From Deltaproteobacteria bacterium (GTDB taxonomy: Bacteria > Myxococcota_A > UBA9160 > UBA6930): DNA of 64,000 bases. The notes beneath the pieces are model-generated. The model made no database searches and was not told the origin of the DNA. It worked only from the letters and a program-made list of their open reading frames with translations. This document shows positions 54,744 to 61,918 of the stretch, one piece after another. Location: positions 1 to 64,000 of the forward strand of contig JAJDAP010000039.1 of the NCBI GenBank assembly GCA_029261795.1, written 5' to 3'. How positions within the stretch are numbered: position 1 is the stretch's first letter; each line of letters starts with the position of its first letter. The position numbers were made by a program, and so were the translations under genes.

Positions 54744-56680
54744 GCGCCGTAGAGCGCGGCGGCCAGGTCCGGCACGATGCGCGTGCCATCCAAGCGGACG
54801 TGTCGCGCGTTGAAGCCTTCGGCGTCGATCGTGATGCAGACCTCGCGAGCGGCGACGTCGGACGGTGTCGCAAAGCCGAAGACGCCGGCATGGTTGGTCT
54901 TGCCGCGGGCGAGTTCGAGGCACCGATCGTGGCGGACGGCCTCGACGACGACCTCGGCCCCTTCCAAGGCAGGGCGTTCGCCGGTCGGGAGCGCATCGTT
55001 CTCCTCGACGAAGACGCGGCCGGTCCGCTGGTCGGGTGCACGCTCGCAGCGGATCGCGAGATCCTTCAGCCAGATCATCGGCTCCGCCACGAACGCTTCG
55101 AGGCCAGCGTCGACGACGTGCCAGGTCGGGTTGGCGCCGAGCGCCACGTCCTGGGGGGCCATGCCATGGTCGGCGGTCACGACGAAGAGCGTGTCGTCGA
55201 GCGCGTCGACCGAGGCCAGCGTATCGAGCACGCGTCCGATGCGGCGGTCCGCCTCGTCGAGCGCGTCGCGAAGACCCGCACCGTGGGGACCGTAGACGTG
55301 TCCGGCGCCATCCGTGATCAGCAGCTCGTGGTAGACGAAGTCCGGCGGGGCTTCCTCTCGGGTGAAGAGATCGATCACCTGAGCGGTGCCGCGGGCGTCG
55401 AGCCGCGAGTAGAGGATGAGCTTCTTGTTGGCCTCCTCGTGCCAACGCCGGCAGTCGTCGCCGGCGAGTTCCGCGGTCAGGGCCTTCAAGCGATCCTTGT
55501 CTGGACAGGCACTGCGTCCCTCCCAGGGCGCGTGTTTCGCCGAGCGACCGAAGGGTGCGTGGACCGCCGCGGTGAGTGCGGCTTCTCCTCGCACACGATG
55601 AAAGGCCTCGTAGAGGCTCTCGACATCACTCGACGCATAATCTTCGGTCTCGAGTTCCTGGCCCTGGGGCGAGATGCTCTCGCGCTTCTCGCGCAGGTAG
55701 TAACTCGGGTTCACGACATCGTGATGGCCACACCAGGTGCCGGTGGCGAGCGCCGTGTGGGAGGGCCAGGTGATCGACGGGAAGTTGACCACGTTGCCCG
55801 ACGAGATCACCGCGGCGCCCGCGCGCAGCCGCCGCAACGCTGGAAGCGCCTCCGGCTCTGTCGCCAGGCGCTGATCCAGCTCCGTCATGTGAAGCCCATC
55901 GAGAAGGAAGATGTAGAGCCTTTCCGGTGGGTTCGGAGCATCTTCGAGAATTTCCTCGACGACGCGTCCGTCCTGCCGGGCGAGGTAGACATCCGGCGCC
56001 ACGCCGCGCTCGCTGGCGCTGCGGCCCGAGGCATCGACGCCATCGATCTTCGGGAAGCCCAGCGCGGCGAGGCAGGTCGGCGCGATGTCGACCTCGCGCA
56101 TGGCGAGATCGTGCTCGCCGGACCGGACACCGGGGCCGCGGATCCAGAGTGGTGCACGCGCTTGCCGGACATGCAAGGCGCCGTGATTGCCAACCGCGTC
56201 ACTCTGACACCAATCCCGCGGCGAGACCGCGAGGTCGGGCGCGTTCGGCGAATCGAAGAGCTGGGCGACGCGCTCGTATCCGAACGGGTAGCTCTGCGCC
56301 TCGGGCGCGATGAAGCGGCGCGCGTCGTCGGCCGCCGAGAATCCCGAGGCCACGGCGGCTTCACATTCCTGTTCGAGGGTCTGCAAAGCCCGGGCGTCCT
56401 GATTCGCCAGCGGGTTCTCGCCGCAGGTTTCGACGATCTCGTAGGAGAGCGAACCGTCGGGTTCGAGCACGCGCCGGAAGCAGACCATGCCGCGAGCGGC
56501 CCAGGCCTCATAACTTCCGGGCTTGCCGCCCTCTCCCTCGCGCCAGGTCAGCACCAGATCGACCTGGTCGCGCACGGCTTCATCGGCGAGCAGGGCATGG
56601 ATGGCGCGCTGGCCGGATTCGAACTGCTCGGGGTCGAGGCCCTGGCCTCCGGGTCGTTCAGGACCGAGGTAATGCGGCAT
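54740..56680 (-). CDS. type I phosphodiesterase / alkaline-phosphatase-superfamily protein
   Basis: 646 residues. The alkaline phosphatase-type fold is split into two stretches. Key sites: LYIFLLDGLHMTEL (metal Asp), NFPSITWPSHTALATGTW (catalytic Thr/Ser), LLITDGAGHVYGPHG (Asp and His) and FVVTADHGMAPQDV (Asp-His). The first 230 residues repeat parts of the fold (RAPLWIRGPGVRSGEHD), as if duplicated or circularly arranged. It probably hydrolyses phosphodiesters or phosphonates. It overlaps the following 5-oxoprolinase gene by four bases, but how the two reactions connect is unknown. Confidence 0.82.
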   Translation of the reverse strand: MPHYLGPERPGGQGLDPEQFESGQRAIHALLADEAVRDQVDLVLTWREGEGGKPGSYEAWAARGMVCFRRVLEPDGSLSYEIVETCGENPLANQDARALQTLEQECEAAVASGFSAADDARRFIAPEAQSYPFGYERVAQLFDSPNAPDLAVSPRDWCQSDAVGNHGALHVRQARAPLWIRGPGVRSGEHDLAMREVDIAPTCLAALGFPKIDGVDASGRSASERGVAPDVYLARQDGRVVEEILEDAPNPPERLYIFLLDGLHMTELDQRLATEPEALPALRRLRAGAAVISSGNVVNFPSITWPSHTALATGTWCGHHDVVNPSYYLREKRESISPQGQELETEDYASSDVESLYEAFHRVRGEAALTAAVHAPFGRSAKHAPWEGRSACPDKDRLKALTAELAGDDCRRWHEEANKKLILYSRLDARGTAQVIDLFTREEAPPDFVYHELLITDGAGHVYGPHGAGLRDALDEADRRIGRVLDTLASVDALDDTLFVVTADHGMAPQDVALGANPTWHVVDAGLEAFVAEPMIWLKDLAIRCERAPDQRTGRVFVEENDALPTGERPALEGAEVVVEAVRHDRCLELARGKTNHAGVFGFATPSDVAAREVCITIDAEGFNARHVRLDGTRIVPDLAAALYGA

Positions 56681-56692
56681 GGCGCCATCCTA

Positions 56693-58255
56693 TCAGGTGC
56701 TGCGGTTCCGGAGGCGCGCCCATGCGGAGGCCAGCAGGTCCCGGGTCGGGGTGTCGCCGAAGCGTGCGATGCCGGGCACCGCGACGGCGGCAAAGCCGAG
56801 ACCGCCGGCCAGGCATTGGATCGCGGCCGCCAGCGTTCCGCCCTGATCGGAAGCGAGTGCACTGGCGATCCAGTACGCGGCCGCGGCCGCGGGAAGCGCG
56901 ACGAGCACCGCACGCAGGAGCGACGCGGCCAGCGCGCCGAGATGCGGAGCGCCGTGAAGACGCCGGGCGAGCCCGAGCGTGGCCAGTGCATTCACCGTGA
57001 TCGCAGTGGCGCCGGCGAGGGCGAGGCCCGGCAGCCCGAGGCGCTCGGAGAACAGCGCATAGAGGGGGATCGCGAGCACCGCGATCGCAGTGCCGAGCAA
57101 CATCGGCCGCCAGGTATCGCCGCGCGCATAGAAGGGCCGCACCGCGATGCTCTGGACGACCCAACCCGGGATCGCCGCGCAGAAGACCATCAGCAAGCCG
57201 GCCACCGCGATGCCGTCCGTCGGCGTGAACGCGCCGCGCACGTAGAGCAGTGCCGCCACGGGACCCGCCAGGGCTGCCAACGCCGCCGCAATCAGTACCG
57301 CGATGGACAGGCTCGCTTGCAGGGTTCGCTCCACCAGGGCGCCGAGTTCGGCGTTCCGGTTCCGTTCGTGGAGTTGGGAGAGCGCGGGCAGCGCCGCGGT
57401 TCCGACGGCCTGGCCGACCAGGCCGACCGGCGCCTGCATCAACACCCGTGCGTAGAAAAGCAGTGCAATTGCGCCAGCTTCCAGGAATTGTCCGAAGTAG
57501 CGGTCGAGCCATTCGTCGACCGAAACCAGCGTGACCCCCACGATCAATGGGAGCGCGACCCAGAAGTAGCGAACGAACTCGGGATCGAGCGGAGCGATCC
57601 GCATGCGCAGTGGGATGCGTCCGCGGGCGTCCCAGAGCGGCAGCGCCAGATGCCCCAGGGCGGCGCCGACCAGGGCGCCCCAGGCGAAGCCCTCGACCCC
57701 GTTCCCCACCAACCCGCCGCCAATGATGCCGAGGTTGTAGACGATGGGCGCCAGCGCCTGAGCGCCGAAACGCCCCTGGGCCATCAATACACCGCGCACG
57801 ATGCCGCCACTGACGAAGAAGACCTGGGCCGGCAGCACGATGAGCGTCAGCCGCGTGGTAAGCGCCTGGACCTCGCTCGGGAAATCGCCAAAGTAGAGCG
57901 CGACGAAATCGTCGGCGGCGATGAACAACGCGGCGGTCGCAAGCAGTACCGCGGCCGTGATCGTGCCCCACACCGTGGCAAAGAACCGCTGCGCCGCGGC
58001 GTCGCCGCCCCGCTCCTTCAAGCGGTGGAACAGCGGAATGAAGGCCGTCGCGATGGCCCCCACCGCGAGGAAGTGATTCAGCAGGTCCGGCAGCTGGAAG
58101 GCGGCGCGATAGGCGTCGACCTCGGCGCCAGCGCCGACCTGGGCGGCCAGCACCATCTCGCGCACCACACCGAGCGCGCGCGAAATCAGCTGGCTCGCGC
58201 CGAGCAGCAACGCCGCAAAGCCGACCCGCTTCGCGACCGACGCGCCCTCACTCAT
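56693..58255 (-). CDS. murJ: lipid II flippase MurJ
   Basis: 520 residues from the ATG at 58255. Fourteen membrane segments of the MOP superfamily; the start VAKRVGFAALLLGASQLISR and the REMVLAAQVGAGAEVDAY block with the internal FYARVLMQAPVGLVGQAVGT are typical MurJ. It flips undecaprenyl-linked peptidoglycan precursor to the periplasm. It follows the KamA gene on the same strand by 13 bp. Confidence 0.92.
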   Translation of the reverse strand: MSEGASVAKRVGFAALLLGASQLISRALGVVREMVLAAQVGAGAEVDAYRAAFQLPDLLNHFLAVGAIATAFIPLFHRLKERGGDAAAQRFFATVWGTITAAVLLATAALFIAADDFVALYFGDFPSEVQALTTRLTLIVLPAQVFFVSGGIVRGVLMAQGRFGAQALAPIVYNLGIIGGGLVGNGVEGFAWGALVGAALGHLALPLWDARGRIPLRMRIAPLDPEFVRYFWVALPLIVGVTLVSVDEWLDRYFGQFLEAGAIALLFYARVLMQAPVGLVGQAVGTAALPALSQLHERNRNAELGALVERTLQASLSIAVLIAAALAALAGPVAALLYVRGAFTPTDGIAVAGLLMVFCAAIPGWVVQSIAVRPFYARGDTWRPMLLGTAIAVLAIPLYALFSERLGLPGLALAGATAITVNALATLGLARRLHGAPHLGALAASLLRAVLVALPAAAAAYWIASALASDQGGTLAAAIQCLAGGLGFAAVAVPGIARFGDTPTRDLLASAWARLRNRST

Positions 58256-58268
58256 CGCACCCGCCCCA

Positions 58269-59357
58269 TCACAGCGGATTCTTCTCACGCCAGATGCGCC
58301 CATCGAAGCTCTCGACGACGATTTGGTCGCCCTCGCGGCCGCGCAGGTAGGGGTAGTCGAGGGGAACCTTGCCGTAGGGGGTATCGAGCACGTACTGGGG
58401 GATCGCATAGCCGCTGGTGCGGCCGCGCAGTGCGCGGAAGATCTCGATGCCGCGCTCGATCGGCACCCGGAAGTGGCCGGTGCCTTCGAGGAGCTGTGCC
58501 TGGTAGACGTAGTAGGGACGCACGCGCATGCGCACCAGGCCCTCGCACAATCGTTTCATGGTCTCGGCGTCGTCGTTGATCCCGGCGAGCAGCACGGTCT
58601 GGTTGCCGACCGGAATGCCCGCACGCGTCAGCCGATCGCAGGCCTCGGCGGCCTCGGGCGTCAGCTCCTTCGGGTGATTGAAGTGCGTGTTCAACCAGAT
58701 CGGATGGAACTGCTCGAGCATCTTGCAGAGGTCGTCGGTCACGCGGAACGGCAGCGTCACCGGTAGCCGCGTGCCGAGCCGGATGATCTCGACGTGGGGC
58801 ACGCTGCGGATCTCGCCGATCAACCACTCGAGGCGATCGTCGCTGAAGACGAGCGGGTCGCCGCCGGTCAGCAGCACGTCGCGGATCTCGGGCGTGCGCC
58901 GGATCCAATCGACGCCTTGCTGGAGTTCGCGCTTCTTCATCGTCCAGTCATCGTCACCCACCATGCGCTTGCGCAGGCAGTAGCGGCAGTAGAGGGCGCA
59001 CTCGTTGTTGACGCAGAAGGCGATGCGGTCGCGGTAGACGCGCACCACATTCTTCACTGGCGAGTGCGCCACTTCGTCGAGCGGGTCGGCAAGGCCTGCC
59101 GGATCGTCGAGCTCGGCCATGCGCGGCACGACCTGCTTGCGAATGGGACAGCCCGGGTCCTCGGGATCCATCAGCGAGGCGTAGTACGGCGTGATGACGA
59201 AGCGGAAGCGATCGGCCAGCGCCTTCACCGCCAGCCGCTCGTCCTCGCAGGGCTCGACGAAGCGCGCCAGATCTTCGGCGCTGCGGATGCGTTGGCGCAT
59301 CTGCTCGCTCCAGTCGGTCCAGCCGGGATGCTGCGGGGTAAAGCTCGGGTCCGTCAC
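58269..59357 (-). CDS. kamA: KamA-family radical SAM aminomutase-like enzyme
   Basis: 362 residues. Cluster motif CALYCRYC at Cys120, Cys124 and Cys127, then VLLTGGDPLVFSDDRLEWLI and NTHFNHPKELTPEA, as in lysine 2,3-aminomutase. The expected PLP-lysine loop GGGGK near the end is shortened to TPYGK (Lys330), leaving the lysine but not the glycines. Family members convert L-lysine to beta-lysine, or modify elongation factor P lysine; the shortened loop makes the substrate uncertain. It overlaps the ATP-grasp gene by four bases (ATGA), suggesting coupled action. Confidence 0.85.
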   Translation of the reverse strand: MTDPSFTPQHPGWTDWSEQMRQRIRSAEDLARFVEPCEDERLAVKALADRFRFVITPYYASLMDPEDPGCPIRKQVVPRMAELDDPAGLADPLDEVAHSPVKNVVRVYRDRIAFCVNNECALYCRYCLRKRMVGDDDWTMKKRELQQGVDWIRRTPEIRDVLLTGGDPLVFSDDRLEWLIGEIRSVPHVEIIRLGTRLPVTLPFRVTDDLCKMLEQFHPIWLNTHFNHPKELTPEAAEACDRLTRAGIPVGNQTVLLAGINDDAETMKRLCEGLVRMRVRPYYVYQAQLLEGTGHFRVPIERGIEIFRALRGRTSGYAIPQYVLDTPYGKVPLDYPYLRGREGDQIVVESFDGRIWREKNPL

Positions 59358-60346
59358 CGCAGGCCCAACCGCGCAAGCCCGAGTTCGAGGATCTCGGCAA
59401 GGAACTCGTGGTAGGGGCGGCCTTCCATCTCAGCGAGGATCGCGAAGGAGCTGTCCAGGGCAAACGTCGGGAGCGGATTGATCTCGAGGAAGAACGGCGT
59501 GCCCTCGGCGTCGCACTTGAAATCGACGCGAGCGAAGTCGCGGCAACGCAAGCTCTCGAAGGCGCACACGGCCTGAGCGCCAAGTTCGCCGACGAGCGCG
59601 TCGCCGAGGACGCCGGGCGTCACCCAGTCCGATCCGTCGACCGCATGGAGGCCGATGCCGCTGTCGGCATCCAATGCCCGTTGCAAGACCGGCAGCAACC
59701 GGGGCGGCCCGTTCCCGATCAGGCTGACCGTGAACTCGGGCCCGGGAAGAAAGGGCTCGACCAGGGCGGGCTGCCCGTAGTCGGCGACGATCCGGGCGGC
59801 CTCGGCGCCGAGTGCCTGCTTCGTCTCGACCTTCGACTGCGTCGTAATCCCCTTCGAGGTCCCCTCCCATCTTGGTTTCACGAAAAGCGGAAACTCCCAG
59901 CCATCAATGAGCTTTTCGATCTCGCTGGAGTCCGACACCGAAACGTGTCCCGCGGTGCGGACCCCGGCGGCGGCAACCAACTCCAGGGTCCACGCCTTGT
60001 CGAGACTCAGACTCTGGCTGAGCGCATCCGAACCCAGGGTCGGCACACCGGCCATCTCCAACAGGACCGGCGCCCAGGCCTCGCGGTTCCGCGGACCGTG
60101 TCCCTCGGCGATGTTCCAGGCGACATCCAGATGCGGCAGCGTGCCCTGCCCGAGCTTCGTCAGCAGCTCGGCGGGCTTCCCGATCCGAAGCGGCCGATGT
60201 CCCGCCGCACGAATCGCCGACTCCAGAGCCTCGAGCGTCTCCGGCGGCTCGTACTCGACGTCGGCATCGGGCGGCGCCCCCGGCCCGCCCGGCGCCGTGC
60301 CCAGCAGGTCGTAGACGATTCCGACTTCGAGTTCGCGCCGTGCCAT
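59354..60346 (-). CDS. ATP-grasp ligase, D-Ala-D-Ala ligase-like
   Basis: 330 residues from the ATG at 60346. ATP-grasp features: LSLDKAWTLELVAAAGV, FPLFVKPRWEGTSKGI, VEPFLPGPEFTVSLIG, and DFARVDFKCDAEGTPFFLEI with the metal-binding FLEINPLPT. It resembles D-alanine-D-alanine ligases but lacks a close Ddl N-terminal signature. It would join an amino acid or peptide carboxylate to an amine with ATP. The ATGA overlap with the KamA-like gene points to a joint product, perhaps a beta-amino-acid-containing dipeptide (inference). Confidence 0.8.
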   Translation of the reverse strand: MARRELEVGIVYDLLGTAPGGPGAPPDADVEYEPPETLEALESAIRAAGHRPLRIGKPAELLTKLGQGTLPHLDVAWNIAEGHGPRNREAWAPVLLEMAGVPTLGSDALSQSLSLDKAWTLELVAAAGVRTAGHVSVSDSSEIEKLIDGWEFPLFVKPRWEGTSKGITTQSKVETKQALGAEAARIVADYGQPALVEPFLPGPEFTVSLIGNGPPRLLPVLQRALDADSGIGLHAVDGSDWVTPGVLGDALVGELGAQAVCAFESLRCRDFARVDFKCDAEGTPFFLEINPLPTFALDSSFAILAEMEGRPYHEFLAEILELGLARLGLR

Positions 60347-60391
60347 TTCGCCGCGCAGCGTACCCGGGCAGATGCCGGTACGCTGCGCGCC

Positions 60392-61918
60392 ATGTCGCTG
60401 CTCGACCGGATCGAACGCGCCGGCAACGCCCTGCCCGACCCGGCCACGTTGTTCCTCGGCGGCGCCATCCTCGTGATGGCGTTCTCGCACATCGCCGTGG
60501 CCGCAGACTGGGAAGTCACCAAGAGCGTGACCCGGGACGGCCAGCAGGTGGTGGAGACGGTGCGGGCGCAGAGCCTGCTGACCGCGGACGGCGCCTACTG
60601 GGCGCTCGAGAGTCTCGTCACCAACTTCAAGGATTTTCCGCCGCTGGCCATCGTGCTGGTCGGGATGCTCGGCATCGGACTCGCCGACAAGACCGGCTTC
60701 ATCGCTGCGCTGCTGAAGGCGATGTTGTTGGCCGTGCCGTCGCGCGCCCTGACACCCACCGTCTTCTTCGTGGGTGTCCTCTCGTCGATGGGGCTCGACG
60801 CGGGCTACGTGGTGCTGCCACCGCTCGCGGCCGCGCTCTACGCCGCCGTGGGACGCTCACCGCTGGCCGGACTGGCCGCGGTCTTCGCAGGGGTCTCCGC
60901 GGGCTTCAGTGCGAACCTGGCGGTGACGAGTCTCGACGCGATCCTGGCCGGATTCTCGGAAGCCGGCGCCCATATCATCGACGAGAACTACGCCGTCGCC
61001 GCCACCGCGAACCTCTGGTTCATGATGGTCTCGACCTTCGTGCTGACCGGTGTCGGCTGGGCAGTCACGGCACTCTGGGTCGAGCCGCGCCTCGCCACCA
61101 AGCCCGCCGAAGAAGGCGGACCCGTGGCAGCTACCAGTGCCTCGGACCAGGCGCTGACGAGCAACGAAAAACGCGGGCTGCGCGCTGGCGGAATCGCAAC
61201 GCTGGCGATGCTGGCGATCTACTTCGCCGCCACCTGGATCCCGGGCGCGCCACTCCACGGCGACGATGGCCGCTTCCCGCGCTGGGTGGCCGCCATCATC
61301 CCGCTGATCTTCCTGGGCTTCCTGGTCCCGGGCCTCGTCTACGGATTCACGACCGGACGCCTGAAGAACGATCGCGACGTGGCAACGGTGATGGGTGAAA
61401 CGATGGCCGGGATGGGGCCTTACATCGTGTTGGCGTTCTTCGCCGCGCAGTTCGTCGCCTATTTCAGCTACTCGGGCCTCGGCGAGATGCTGGCGATCAC
61501 CGGTGGCCAGGCGCTGGCCAGCGCGGCACTGCCGGCGCCGGTCCTGATGCTGGCCTTCATCGGCGTGGTGATGACGGGCAACCTCTTCATCGGCTCGATG
61601 TCGGCCAAGTACGCGTTCTTCGCGCCGGTCTTCGTCCCGATGTTCATGGCCGTCGGCATCAGCCCCGAGCTCACCCAGGCCGCCTACCGCGTGGGCGACT
61701 CGATCACCAACATCGTCACGCCGCTCAACCCCTACATGGTGATCCTGCTGGTATTCCTGCGGCAGTGGGTTCCCAAGGGCGGCATCGGCACGCTGATGGC
61801 GCTGATGGTCCCGTACACGATCGCCTTCGGGGTCGCGTGGTCGGCGCTGCTAGTGCTCTGGATGGCCCTGGGTATCCCGCTCGGTCCGGCGGGGCCCCAG
61901 GTCTACCTGGCGCCCTAG
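60392..61918 (+). CDS. AbgT-family transporter
   Basis: 508 residues from the ATG at 60392, in divergent arrangement with the ATP-grasp gene (46 bp apart). It begins MSLLDRIERAGNALPDPATL, a family-typical start, and has about eleven membrane segments with long periplasmic loops, including SSMGLDAGYVVLPPLAAALY and VGDSITNIVTPLNPYMVILL. AbgT proteins carry p-aminobenzoyl-glutamate or export sulfonamides using the proton gradient. Its stop shares CTAG with the converging regulator gene (61915-61918). Confidence 0.88.
   Translation: MSLLDRIERAGNALPDPATLFLGGAILVMAFSHIAVAADWEVTKSVTRDGQQVVETVRAQSLLTADGAYWALESLVTNFKDFPPLAIVLVGMLGIGLADKTGFIAALLKAMLLAVPSRALTPTVFFVGVLSSMGLDAGYVVLPPLAAALYAAVGRSPLAGLAAVFAGVSAGFSANLAVTSLDAILAGFSEAGAHIIDENYAVAATANLWFMMVSTFVLTGVGWAVTALWVEPRLATKPAEEGGPVAATSASDQALTSNEKRGLRAGGIATLAMLAIYFAATWIPGAPLHGDDGRFPRWVAAIIPLIFLGFLVPGLVYGFTTGRLKNDRDVATVMGETMAGMGPYIVLAFFAAQFVAYFSYSGLGEMLAITGGQALASAALPAPVLMLAFIGVVMTGNLFIGSMSAKYAFFAPVFVPMFMAVGISPELTQAAYRVGDSITNIVTPLNPYMVILLVFLRQWVPKGGIGTLMALMVPYTIAFGVAWSALLVLWMALGIPLGPAGPQVYLAP

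Noticed and set aside
54744-55445. N-terminal extension of the 5-oxoprolinase frame
   Set aside because: It reads as Arg/Gly/Pro-rich shadow of the phosphodiesterase gene; the GTG at 54743 with a GTGA overlap fits the family start.
54800-58579. A very long open frame on the + strand (over 1200 codons)
   Set aside because: It lies antisense to three clear genes (phosphodiesterase, MurJ, end of KamA); its sequence is Arg/Gly/Val/Asp-rich shadow without domains.
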